Origin: SIG598 sp045580875
GTDB taxonomy: Bacteria; Bacillota; Clostridia; Oscillospirales; Acutalibacteraceae
Length of the DNA: 64,000 bases
Reading direction: 5' to 3'
Assembly: GCA_045580875.1 (NCBI GenBank)
Contig: JAZNOP010000060.1
Span: forward strand, 1-64,000
The position numbers and the translations under genes are program-made. Positions within the stretch are counted from its first letter, which is position 1; each line of letters begins with the position of its first letter. Shown here in pieces: positions 15,941 to 23,939 of the stretch. Under the pieces are notes generated by a model, which was not told where the DNA came from, searched no databases, and worked only from the letters and a program-made list of their open reading frames with translations.

Positions 15941-17344
15941 TTGAAAAACACCACACAAAACAGCCGTCCATTCGGTATCCGCGACAAAATCGGATACCTG
16001 ATGGGCGACTTCGGAAACGACTTCACATTTCTTCTCTCTTCAAGCTTTCTTCTCAAATTTTACACCGACGTAATGGGCGTTGAAGCATATATCGTCGGCA
16101 TAGCAATGATGGCAGCACGTTTTGTCGACGCCTTTACCGATGTGGCAATGGGGCGGATATGCGACCGGAGCCGTATGACGCCTGTCGGAAAATTCAAGCC
16201 ATGGATAAGGCGAATGTGCGGTCCGGTTGCCATTGCATCTTTCCTAATATATCAGAGTTCGCTTGCAGATATGCCCATGGGCTTCAAGATAGGCTGGCTT
16301 TTTGTCACCTATATTCTCTGGGGCTCAATATTCTACACAGCCGTCAATATTCCCTACGGCTCGATGGCTTCAACGATCTCTTCCAAGCCTGATGACCGGC
16401 AGTCACTTTCCACCTTCCGTACAATGGGCGGCACTCTTGCCGGAGTAATCGTTGGCGCAGGCGTTCCTCTTTTTGCCTATTCAACAGACAGCGCAGGAAA
16501 CACCGTGCTCGACGGGGAGAAATTCACTGTCATTGCCGGCATATTTTCACTCCTGTCGGTCGGCGCCTATCTGCTTTGTTATTATCTGACAACCGAGCGC
16601 GTCAGACCTGAGAGTCACAGCAGCAATACAGCAGGAAACAGCATAGGCAGAATGCTTGTCAATGCACTGAAAAACCGCGCGCTTATTTCTATTATATTTG
16701 CCTCGGTTTTCATGCTCATGGCACAGCTGACCATGCAGACCATGTCAGGCTATGTATATCCGAATTATTATGGAAGTGCCGCTGCACAGTCGGCATCGGT
16801 CATAGTAATGATGGTTGGAATGATTATTGCCGCTGCTGCCGCCAAACCACTCGCTGCACGCGCCGGCAAGGCGGAGATAAGCATTATTTCCAATCTGCTG
16901 GCCGCCGGGGTATGTCTGCTGCTCTTCTTTGTACGTCCGGAGAATGTATGGGTATATGTTGCACTCAATGCACTCAGCTGGCTGGGTCTCGGCATATTCG
17001 CAATGGTATCGTGGGCGTTGATAACCGATGTCATCGATTATTCCGAGCTACGCAACGGCGTGCGCGAGGACGGCTCGGTGTATGCACTGTATTCCTTTGC
17101 AAGAAAGCTCGGACAGGCAGCTTCCTCCGGCATATCCGGAGCACTTCTGACCTATATAGGCTACTCGGAATCGACGGCTTTTGACCACGATGTAGTAAAC
17201 GGTATATACGATATATCCACCCTTGTACCTGCCGCCGGATTCACCCTTCTTGCGCTGATACTCTGGTTCTGGTATCCTCTGCACAAAAAACAGGTCGATG
17301 CAAATGTCGAGGCTCTCGAAAAACGCAGAAAACAGGGGCTTTGA
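15941..17344 (+). CDS. GPH-family glycoside/hexuronide:cation symporter
   Basis: A 467-residue membrane protein of about 12 helices. The N-terminus FGIRDKIGYLMGDFGND and the loop GRICDRSRMTPVGKFKPWI are typical of the glycoside-pentoside-hexuronide family (UidB/MelB/XynB). The TTG at 15941 is chosen because AAGGAGG lies 10 bases upstream; the 40 upstream codons in frame are hydrophilic and lack a ribosome site. Divergent from the GH2-uxuA-uxuB operon across a LacI-like site, it is expected to import the glycoside that GH2 cleaves, probably a glucuronide, with Na+ or H+. Confidence 0.88.
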   Translation: MKNTTQNSRPFGIRDKIGYLMGDFGNDFTFLLSSSFLLKFYTDVMGVEAYIVGIAMMAARFVDAFTDVAMGRICDRSRMTPVGKFKPWIRRMCGPVAIASFLIYQSSLADMPMGFKIGWLFVTYILWGSIFYTAVNIPYGSMASTISSKPDDRQSLSTFRTMGGTLAGVIVGAGVPLFAYSTDSAGNTVLDGEKFTVIAGIFSLLSVGAYLLCYYLTTERVRPESHSSNTAGNSIGRMLVNALKNRALISIIFASVFMLMAQLTMQTMSGYVYPNYYGSAAAQSASVIVMMVGMIIAAAAAKPLAARAGKAEISIISNLLAAGVCLLLFFVRPENVWVYVALNALSWLGLGIFAMVSWALITDVIDYSELRNGVREDGSVYALYSFARKLGQAASSGISGALLTYIGYSESTAFDHDVVNGIYDISTLVPAAGFTLLALILWFWYPLHKKQVDANVEALEKRRKQGL

Positions 17345-17418
17345 TTGCGGTTATGTTATGAATCATTCTTTCATCCTGAAAAAATTTGCAAATTTCTGTA
17401 AATTTATACACTTCGCTA

Positions 17419-17447
17419 TTGACTTCAACACTTTAACGTGTTACAAT
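17419..17447 (+). promoter_or_regulatory. Near-consensus promoter of the arylacetate operon
   Basis: TTGACT (17419-17424), a 17-base spacer and TACAAT (17442-17447). Transcription should begin near 17454, about 34 bases before the leader-peptide ATG. Confidence 0.8.
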
Positions 17448-17487
17448 TAGTGACATCAGAAGCACACTTATGCCAAGGAGTACTGTT

Positions 17488-17553
17488 ATGAACACTTTCA
17501 ATTCCTACGCATACTTTTATTTTTACTTTTACTTTACCGGCTCGGAAAAGTAG
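17488..17553 (+). CDS. Phe/Tyr-rich attenuation leader peptide, 21 aa
   Basis: A short gene with an excellent ribosome site (CCAAGGAG, 7 bases before ATG). Of its 21 codons five are Phe and five are Tyr; residues 9-16 are YFYFYFYF, followed by TGSEK and a TAG stop. It lies directly after a near-consensus promoter and 42 bases before a strong terminator, in front of a symporter, phenylacetate-CoA ligase and ACT operon. This is the layout of trp/phe-type attenuation: ribosomes slowed at Phe or Tyr codons would let the terminator be bypassed. GGCT (17539-17542), AGCC (17570-17573) and GGTTAC (17599-17604) could form the alternative pairings. The peptide itself needs no other function. Confidence 0.85.
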   Translation: MNTFNSYAYFYFYFYFTGSEK

Positions 17554-17595
17554 AAGTGATTTGTGCTGCAGCCAATTATTAACAGTTCTGTTTTT

Positions 17596-17633
17596 AAGGG
17601 TTACGCGGAAATCACGCCGCGCAGCCCTTTTTT
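17596..17633 (+). terminator. Attenuator terminator, with competing antiterminator segment
   Basis: Stem AAGGGTTACGCGG (17596-17608) pairs with 17617-17629 with one A-C mismatch and one G-U pair, followed by TTTTTT. It lies between the leader stop and the symporter start. The hexamer GCAGCC at 17568-17573 is repeated in the terminator's 3' arm (17621-17626), so the upstream copy can pair with the same 5' arm (17599-17604) and act as antiterminator. Confidence 0.82.
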
Positions 17634-17664
17634 ATTTGCTTGTTTTTGAAAGGATGAGTGAAAA

Positions 17665-19227
17665 ATGGCAATCAAAATTATTCTTCTGCTCGTATTCTTC
17701 GCAATCACCCTTGCAGTCGGCTTTTACTGCCGCCGCAAGGCAACCGATGTCAACTCGTTTGTTCTTGGCGGCAGAAGCGTAGGACCGTGGCTCACAGCTT
17801 TCGCCTACGGTACTTCTTATTTCTCCGCAGTTATTTTTATCGGATACGCCGGTCAGTTCGGCTGGAAGTACGGTGTTTCCGCCACATGGATAGGTCTTGG
17901 CAATGCCTTTATCGGCTCTCTTATCGCATGGGTCGTACTCGGCAGACGCACACGCCTGATGACTCAGCACCTCAGCAGCGCAACAATGCCCGATTTCTTT
18001 GGCAAGCGTTTTGATTCAAGGGCACTCACAACCATTTCTTCAGCCATAATCTTTATTTTCCTTATCCCCTATACCGCATCGCTCTACAACGGACTTTCCC
18101 GTCTGTTTGAAATGGCATTCGGCATTGACTACACCTGGTGTGTTGTAATGATGGCAGTGCTGACAAGTATTTATGTCATTGTCGGCGGCTACATGGCAAC
18201 TGCTGTCAACGATTTTATTCAGGGTATAATAATGCTGGTAGGTATCGCAGCTGTCGTTCTTGCCGTACTCAACAGCAACGGCGGTCTTACCGAAGCAATG
18301 AGCACCCTTTCCAAGATTCCCGCAGAGAGCGCACCTGAGCTTTCCGGCGCGTTCGTATCCTTCTTCGGACCGCAGCCGCTCCAGCTTCTCGGTGTTGTTA
18401 TCCTCACTTCTCTCGGCACATGGGGTCTGCCGCAGATGGTCGGCAAATTCTATGCAATCGACAACGAGGCTTCAATCTCCAAGGGAACCATTATTTCCAC
18501 TGTTTTCGCACTCATCGTTGCAGGCGGCTGCTACTTCCTCGGCGGTTTCGGTCGTCTCTACGGCGACAGCATTGAGTATGCTGCAAACGGCACCCCCATT
18601 TACGACAGCATCATTCCCCAGATGCTCACCAATCTTCCCGACCTGCTGATTGCTGTTGTTGTTGTCCTTGTTCTCTCGGCATCAATGTCCACACTTTCCT
18701 CTCTCGTCCTCACCTCGGGCTCCACTCTTACCCTTGATATTATCGTTCCGATGAGCAAAAAGCCCTTCTCTGACAAAAAAAGAATGCTCGTTATCCGCAC
18801 TCTTATCCTTTTCTTTATTGTAATTTCCTCAATTCTTGCTATAATACAGGCAAAGTCCTCTGTTACCTTTATCGCACAGCTTATGGGTATCTCCTGGGGC
18901 GCTCTTGCAGGAGCTTTCCTCGCTCCCTTCCTTTACAGCCTCTACTGGAAAGGCGTTACAAAGGCAGCTGTCTTTGCAAGCTTCATCTGCGGTGTCGGCA
19001 TCATGTGCGGAAATATGTTCTGCACCTTCACCGGAAAAGTATTTATCAGCGAATACTTCACCTCTCCGATCAACGCAGGTATGCTGGCAATGATCACCGG
19101 ACTTGTCGTCGTTCCTCTTGTAAGTCTTATCACCAAGGCTCCTTCAAAAGAAAAGGTGGACGGCATCTTCTCCTGCTACGACAAGACTGTTACAGTCAAG
19201 GCAACTACAGCACTTACTGACAAATAA
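17665..19227 (+). CDS. Sodium:solute symporter (SSS family), probable arylacetate importer
   Basis: A 520-residue protein with about 13 hydrophobic helices. SSS-family signs include FVLGGRSVGPWLTAFAYGTSY near the N-terminus, GGYMATAVNDFIQG in the middle and the conserved LSASMSTLSSLVLTSGS stretch that carries Na2-site hydroxyl residues. It would import an organic anion with Na+. It is the first structural gene behind the Phe/Tyr attenuator and is followed by phenylacetate-CoA ligase, so phenylacetate, 4-hydroxyphenylacetate or a related acid is the likely substrate. That assignment is from context only; family members also carry proline, pantothenate or acetate. Ribosome site AAAGGATG. Confidence 0.85.
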   Translation: MAIKIILLLVFFAITLAVGFYCRRKATDVNSFVLGGRSVGPWLTAFAYGTSYFSAVIFIGYAGQFGWKYGVSATWIGLGNAFIGSLIAWVVLGRRTRLMTQHLSSATMPDFFGKRFDSRALTTISSAIIFIFLIPYTASLYNGLSRLFEMAFGIDYTWCVVMMAVLTSIYVIVGGYMATAVNDFIQGIIMLVGIAAVVLAVLNSNGGLTEAMSTLSKIPAESAPELSGAFVSFFGPQPLQLLGVVILTSLGTWGLPQMVGKFYAIDNEASISKGTIISTVFALIVAGGCYFLGGFGRLYGDSIEYAANGTPIYDSIIPQMLTNLPDLLIAVVVVLVLSASMSTLSSLVLTSGSTLTLDIIVPMSKKPFSDKKRMLVIRTLILFFIVISSILAIIQAKSSVTFIAQLMGISWGALAGAFLAPFLYSLYWKGVTKAAVFASFICGVGIMCGNMFCTFTGKVFISEYFTSPINAGMLAMITGLVVVPLVSLITKAPSKEKVDGIFSCYDKTVTVKATTALTDK

Positions 19228-19291
19228 TCGAGAATAATCACCTGAAAAACAAAACACAAACCAAAACAACGAATCTAAGGAGGAAAAGAAA

Positions 19292-20602
19292 TTGCAGCAC
19301 AAAATTTATAATCCGGCGATGGAATGCATCAGCCGTGACGAGCTTTTCGCTCTTCAGAGCGAGCGTCTCCGCAAGGTAGTCAAGCACGAGTACGACAACG
19401 TAGCAATGTACCGTGAGCGCATGGATGCCGCCGGAGTAAAACCGGAGGATATCCGCAGCGTTGAGGATCTCAAGTATCTTCCCTTCACCGAAAAGACCGA
19501 TCTCCGCGACCAGTTCCCCTACGGTCTTATCGCAACTCCGCTCAAGGACATCGTCAGAATCCAGGGCTCTTCCGGTACCACCGGCAAGCCCATCGTTTCC
19601 GGCTACACCCAGAACGACGTCGACGTATGGACTGAAATGATGGCTCGTACTCTTACCGCTGCAGGCGGCGGTCCTGAGGATATCGTTCAGGTCTGCTACG
19701 GCTACGGTCTCTTCACCGGCGGTCTCGGCGCTCATCAGGGTGCAACAAAGATCGGCGCAACTGTTATCCCGATGTCCAGCGGCAACACCCAGCGTCAGAT
19801 AATGATGATGCGCGAGCTCGGCGCGACCATGCTCTGCTGCACTCCTTCCTACGCTGTCTACCTCGGCGAATCTATCCGTGAAATGGGTCTTGATCCCAAA
19901 ACCGACCTTAAGCTCAAGGCCGGCTGCTTCGGTGCAGAGCCCTGGACCGAGGCAATGCGTCAGCGCATTGAGGAACTTCTCAACATTGATGCCTGCGATA
20001 TCTACGGTCTTACCGAGATTGCAGGTCCCGGCGTGTCCTTCGAGTGTCTTGCAAAGAACGGCATGCACATCAACGAAGACCATGTTATTCCTGAAATCAT
20101 CAACCCCGCAACCGGCGAACAGCTTCCCTACGGTCAGGCCGGTGAGCTCGTATTCACCACCATCACCAAGGAAGGCATGCCAATGCTCAGATACCGTACA
20201 CACGACATCTGTACCCTCGACGTCACTCCCTGTGAGTGCGGACGTACCCTTGTCCGCATGGGCCGCATAACCGGACGTACTGACGATATGATCGTCATCA
20301 GAGGTGTCAACGTATTCCCCTCTCAGATCGAATCGGTTCTTGTCGGAATCAACGGTGTTGCACCGCACTATGTTCTTGTTGTTGACCGCGTCAATTCCAC
20401 CGACACCCTTGAGGTCAAGGTTGAGATGACCGAGGATATGTTCTCCGACACAGTTGCACATATTGAAAACCTGCGCGACACCATCGGCGGTCAGATCAAG
20501 TCGGTCGTCGGTGTTCAGGCAAAGGTAACCCTCGTTCCGCCCAAGTCTATCCCCCGTTCCGAAGGCAAAGCAAAGAGAGTCATCGACAACAGAGTAATGT
20601 AA
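19292..20602 (+). CDS. paaK: Phenylacetate-CoA ligase (AMP-forming)
   Basis: A 436-residue adenylate-forming ligase of normal PaaK length: arylacetate + ATP + CoA to arylacetyl-CoA, AMP and PPi. The P-loop is SSGTTGKP; other marks are YGYGLFTGGLGAHQGA, DIYGLTEIAGPG, the C-terminal hinge GRTDDMIVIRGVNVFPSQIE and the catalytic Lys in SEGKAKRV. The start is TTG at 19292 behind AAGGAGGAAAAG; the residues after it (QHKIYNPAMECISRDEL) align with PaaK N-termini. In anaerobes the product can be reductively carboxylated to an arylpyruvate, giving Phe or Tyr, which suits the upstream Phe/Tyr attenuator. An ACT gene follows after 12 bases. Confidence 0.93.
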   Translation: MQHKIYNPAMECISRDELFALQSERLRKVVKHEYDNVAMYRERMDAAGVKPEDIRSVEDLKYLPFTEKTDLRDQFPYGLIATPLKDIVRIQGSSGTTGKPIVSGYTQNDVDVWTEMMARTLTAAGGGPEDIVQVCYGYGLFTGGLGAHQGATKIGATVIPMSSGNTQRQIMMMRELGATMLCCTPSYAVYLGESIREMGLDPKTDLKLKAGCFGAEPWTEAMRQRIEELLNIDACDIYGLTEIAGPGVSFECLAKNGMHINEDHVIPEIINPATGEQLPYGQAGELVFTTITKEGMPMLRYRTHDICTLDVTPCECGRTLVRMGRITGRTDDMIVIRGVNVFPSQIESVLVGINGVAPHYVLVVDRVNSTDTLEVKVEMTEDMFSDTVAHIENLRDTIGGQIKSVVGVQAKVTLVPPKSIPRSEGKAKRVIDNRVM

Positions 20603-20614
20603 GGAGGAACAATC

Positions 20615-21052
20615 ATGTTTGTAAAGCAGATCTCCATTTATCTTGAAAATGTACACGGCGCTCTGCATGAGCTTACCCAGCTTCTCGGCGAAAACGACAT
20701 CAACCTGCTCGCTCTCTCTCTCGCAGATACCGCCAATTTCGGCATAGTCCGCTGCATCACCAGAGAGTCACAGATCGAAACAGCCACCGCTCTTCTCCGC
20801 GAGAAGGGCTACATAGCCAAGGTAAACAATGTACTGTGCGTATGCGTTCCGCATGAGCCTCTCGGTCTTGCACGTGTTCTCAGCCTCATCAATGATGCCG
20901 GTATTTCGGTTGAATACCTCTACTCTTTCTATGAGAACACCGGTGCTGATGCTGTTCTTATTATCCGCCCCTCCGAGAAGACCCGCTGCCATAATCTTCT
21001 CACCGATAATGACATCAGCCTTCTCACTCAGGAGCAGGTAAATCAGCTGTAA
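20615..21052 (+). CDS. Tandem ACT-domain protein
   Basis: A 145-residue soluble protein made of two ACT domains (about 2-68 and 70-140): KQISIYLENVHGALHELTQLL, then GLARVLSLINDAGISVEYLY. ACT domains bind amino acids and adjust enzyme activity. Genes of this type commonly follow paaK in anaerobic bacteria and archaea, suggesting that the protein senses an aromatic amino acid and modulates the ligase or its partner, though I know of no proven mechanism. It is the last gene of the operon, with AAGGAGG just before ATG and a strong terminator at 21087-21128. Confidence 0.9.
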   Translation: MFVKQISIYLENVHGALHELTQLLGENDINLLALSLADTANFGIVRCITRESQIETATALLREKGYIAKVNNVLCVCVPHEPLGLARVLSLINDAGISVEYLYSFYENTGADAVLIIRPSEKTRCHNLLTDNDISLLTQEQVNQL

Positions 21053-21086
21053 TTTCATTTGACGTTTCCTGAATATCTCTCCATAC

Positions 21087-21128
21087 AAAAACCGCAGACG
21101 AAGATAAACTGCTTCGTCTGCGGTTTTT
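21087..21128 (+). terminator. Terminator of the arylacetate operon
   Basis: Stem AACCGCAGACGAAG / CTTCGTCTGCGGTT with an 8-base loop, A-rich on the left and TTTTT on the right. Confidence 0.9.
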
Positions 21129-21129
21129 A

Positions 21130-21158
21130 TTGCTCCCTGTGATTATTTTTGCTATAAT
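21130..21158 (+). promoter_or_regulatory. Promoter of the Tic20-like and SGNH genes
   Basis: TTGCTC (21130-21135), a 17-base spacer and TATAAT (21153-21158), starting immediately after the preceding terminator. Confidence 0.65.
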
Positions 21159-21203
21159 AGCATTGTACTGACAATACAGCTAATCCAAACAGGAGTTTTT
21201 CAT

Positions 21204-21599
21204 ATGAATTCTGATCCGAACAATTTCAGGCAGCAGCTCGGGCGGCTGTTTGAGGTTTCCGACCTTACCGATGAGTTTGCACCTGATGATATAAAGCGCG
21301 GCAGACTTATGGCAATGGCTGCTGCACTGCCTGTTCTTTTCTGGCTGCCGCTGGCGCGCAAAAGCAAATCTGCTTTTGTGAAATTCCACGCAAACAACGG
21401 TCTGCTGCTCTGCATTGCCTGCATCGCTGCCAGTATTCTTTCACTGCTGCTCAGGCTCACTCCGGCTGGCTGGCTGATAATCCTCCCGATGTGGGGATTC
21501 CTTGCCGTCGAAAGCGTTTTTTCATCAATAGATGCCCTTTGCGGCAACGCGCGTGAGCTGCATCTTCTCGGAAAACTCAGATTGAGTCTGATAAAATAA
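21204..21599 (+). CDS. DUF4870/Tic20-like small membrane protein
   Basis: A 131-residue protein with an acidic N-terminal tail and about three hydrophobic helices (roughly 38-50, 65-85 and 88-108). The phrase FVKFHANNGLLLCI resembles the FHANQGL motif of DUF4870/Tic20-like proteins, a widespread family of unknown role. Ribosome site AGGAG precedes ATG 21204. The SGNH gene follows after 27 bases and is probably in the same transcript. Its function is unknown, and the family call is of moderate confidence. Confidence 0.65.
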   Translation: MNSDPNNFRQQLGRLFEVSDLTDEFAPDDIKRGRLMAMAAALPVLFWLPLARKSKSAFVKFHANNGLLLCIACIAASILSLLLRLTPAGWLIILPMWGFLAVESVFSSIDALCGNARELHLLGKLRLSLIK

Positions 21600-21626
21600 A
21601 AATCAATTTCACGGAGGTAAATCAAA

Positions 21627-22361
21627 ATGAAAAAAGCACTAATAATCATCGGTATCGTTCTGCTCGTACTTGCGCTGATTATCGGAGGCGGGTTTACCTA
21701 TCTGTATTTCAACGGACTGTCCGGCATGAGCAAAACAACCGCGCCTGACGACGGACAGATAAAGGTTGCCTGTGTCGGAGACAGCATTACCTACGGACAC
21801 GGCATCAGCAACTGGCCGGAAAACAACTATCCTGCTGTACTTCAGAAGCTGCTCGGTGACGGCTATCACGTCAACAGCTACGGAGTCAGCGGCTATGCTG
21901 TACAGGACAGCTCCGACCGCCCTTATATGACAGTTCCTCACTATCAGCAGAGCATTGAATATACTGCAGATTACGTTGTTTTCATGATGGGCAGCAACGA
22001 CTCAAAGCCGGAAAACTGGATTGACGCCGGGCATTTTACCGAAGACCTTAACGCTCTGCTTGACAGCTATGCCGGTTCTGAGATAATTATCTGCACACCG
22101 GCAACCGCATTTTTCCTTGACGGTCAGACAGAAGGCATGACCGGTTATGACATTCAGCCGCTTATCGTAGAAGAAATTGCTGAGATAACACGTCAGATTG
22201 CTTCCGAGCGCGGCTGCACTCTGATAGACATCAACGAATTCACTGCAGTGCATCCGGAGTGGTTTGCCGCTGACGGCGTTCACCCTTCAAACGAAGGAGC
22301 TGCTGCAATCGCAGAAGAAATTGCGGCGGTAATCACTGCACTGGTCAACGCACAGGATTAG
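21627..22361 (+). CDS. Membrane-anchored SGNH/GDSL hydrolase
   Basis: A 244-residue protein with an N-terminal membrane anchor (about 4-29, no obvious cleavage site) and an exported SGNH esterase domain. The blocks are visible: CVGDSITYGHG (nucleophile Ser, block I), SYGVSGYAVQ (block II), FMMGSNDSKP (block III, Asn) and ADGVHPSNEG (Asp-His, block V). Such enzymes remove acetyl or acyl groups from polysaccharides, peptidoglycan or lipids. The preference for PENNYPAVLQKLL is shared with carbohydrate esterases. It follows the Tic20-like gene and ends at a strong terminator. Confidence 0.88.
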   Translation: MKKALIIIGIVLLVLALIIGGGFTYLYFNGLSGMSKTTAPDDGQIKVACVGDSITYGHGISNWPENNYPAVLQKLLGDGYHVNSYGVSGYAVQDSSDRPYMTVPHYQQSIEYTADYVVFMMGSNDSKPENWIDAGHFTEDLNALLDSYAGSEIIICTPATAFFLDGQTEGMTGYDIQPLIVEEIAEITRQIASERGCTLIDINEFTAVHPEWFAADGVHPSNEGAAAIAEEIAAVITALVNAQD

Positions 22362-22373
22362 TCAGATAAACAC

Positions 22374-22405
22374 AAAAGAGCAGCCGGATTATGGCTGCTC
22401 TTTTT
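22374..22405 (+). terminator. Terminator after the SGNH gene
   Basis: Perfect 8-bp stem GAGCAGCC / GGCTGCTC, flanked by AAAA on the left and TTTTT on the right. The symmetry could also serve the leftward gene ending at 22436. Confidence 0.85.
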
Positions 22406-22435
22406 GTATTTTACCATAATTCAGGCGGTTGAGCT

Positions 22436-23722
22436 TTACAGCACTTTCAGTTCATCAAAGCGCTCAATCAGCCATAATGTCATCTGACGGTTGATTTCGT
22501 ATAGCTCTGCATATTTATCCTGATCAGCAAACCATGCAACACATACAAACTGATTTGCAAGAATCACATAAGGAACTGTTCTGATTTCCTCTTCGGTCAG
22601 GCATACCACGCTGTCATAACCGCAGATAATATTTCTGTATATCTCCAGCCACCTTTCGTTATCCACAGCAAAGTTCTCAGACAGCACCGCTGTAGCCGCA
22701 TAGCACGGGTCATATATCCTCACATTTCGCTCGGCATGTTCAAAGTCGATGAATCCCCACTGCTCCTCAGCACATATGATATTGCCAGGATTGGGATCAC
22801 GGTGGATAAGCTGCCGCGGCAGTGCAGGATATAGCTGCGCAAACATATCAATATAATCCTTGCAGAAACTGTCTGTCAGTGCAAGTGCATCTTTTACTTT
22901 CGGCAGAGCCCAGTTCTCCACGGCTTCCAGCAGATTTGCATCATTGACGCTGATGTCCGCGCTGCTCAGTGCAAGATGAAGCTGACCGATTATTTCTCCA
23001 ACAAATCTCGCATTGCTGATTGCATCTCCGTCATAAAATGTGCCGGACACTATCTGCTGACCGGGCAGGCGGTCTGTGACATAGAAATACAGCTCTCCGT
23101 CCTGAATATATTCCCGACCGTCAGCGGTCTCAACAGGTGCGGCAGAAAGAAGTCCGATGTTTCTGATTGCTTTGGACACCTCGATATGGCTCTTCAGTTT
23201 TTTCAGGTCTGCAGTGTACTTCAATACGAATTTTTCTCCCACATAGCAGGCACTGTCGTTTCTGGCTCCGGTCTCTTCATAGTAAATATCTGTAATTATT
23301 TCACTTTCCAGATTCCAGTGTTTCAGAATCCGGGCAGCTTTCTTGTGTGTCACTGTCATGTAATCCTCCTTCATAAGGTCAATTCTGTAAGGTCTTCTGA
23401 CCCTGCAGGTTTTCAGAAATTCAGAGGGCGTGGAATCAAACTCCCTGCAGAATGCCCTGTAGAATCCGGCATAGGTATCAAATCCATATGCAAGTGCTGC
23501 TTCGGTTTTGGTCCTGCCCTGTTTCATGGCATAGACTCCATGGAGCAATCTGCGGCGCAGGATATACTGCATTACCGGCAATCCTGTTGCCTGCTGAAAT
23601 ACTCTGTAATAATGAAACAGAGATATATGAGCCATCTCTGCCAGTTCTGCTGCAGTAATTTCTGTCTGCAGATTATCTTCGATATAATCAAGACTTCTCT
23701 GGATTACTGAACGATTATCCAT
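22436..23722 (-). CDS. AraC-type regulator fused to an aminoglycoside-kinase-like domain
   Basis: A 428-residue two-domain protein. Residues 5-105 are an AraC/XylS DNA-binding domain (two HTHs: TAAELAEMAHISLFHYYRVF and TEAALAYGFDTYAGFYRAFC). From about 125 to the end there is a phosphotransferase of APH/choline-kinase fold, with the catalytic loop HRDPNPGNII and the metal-binding GFIDFEHA. The kinase residues look intact, so it may phosphorylate a small molecule and sense it, or simply use the fold as sensor domain. It is divergent from an XRE-GyrI regulator gene. Start ATG 23722 behind AAGGGAGGG. Confidence 0.85.
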   Translation of the reverse strand: MDNRSVIQRSLDYIEDNLQTEITAAELAEMAHISLFHYYRVFQQATGLPVMQYILRRRLLHGVYAMKQGRTKTEAALAYGFDTYAGFYRAFCREFDSTPSEFLKTCRVRRPYRIDLMKEDYMTVTHKKAARILKHWNLESEIITDIYYEETGARNDSACYVGEKFVLKYTADLKKLKSHIEVSKAIRNIGLLSAAPVETADGREYIQDGELYFYVTDRLPGQQIVSGTFYDGDAISNARFVGEIIGQLHLALSSADISVNDANLLEAVENWALPKVKDALALTDSFCKDYIDMFAQLYPALPRQLIHRDPNPGNIICAEEQWGFIDFEHAERNVRIYDPCYAATAVLSENFAVDNERWLEIYRNIICGYDSVVCLTEEEIRTVPYVILANQFVCVAWFADQDKYAELYEINRQMTLWLIERFDELKVL

Positions 23723-23880
23723 AATATCCCTCCCTTATATTCAATCTGTAGCTACGAGTGAATTGTAGCACAGACAGCCGCGCAAATCATTTCCATTTTT
23801 GCTAAAATAATATATCCGGCGGCAATGCCAGCCGCAACTGCAGCTTTACATTATTCTTCCGAAATGCACGTAATACTTTA

Positions 23881-23909
23881 TAGACACTTTCTCTTCAAAA
23901 TGATAAAAT
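23881..23909 (+). promoter_or_regulatory. Promoter of the XRE-GyrI gene
   Basis: TAGACA (23881-23886), a 17-base spacer and TAAAAT (23904-23909), about 30 bases before the start at 23940. Confidence 0.55.
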
Positions 23910-23939
23910 GTAACCAACCGAACGAAAGGCGGCGATGTT

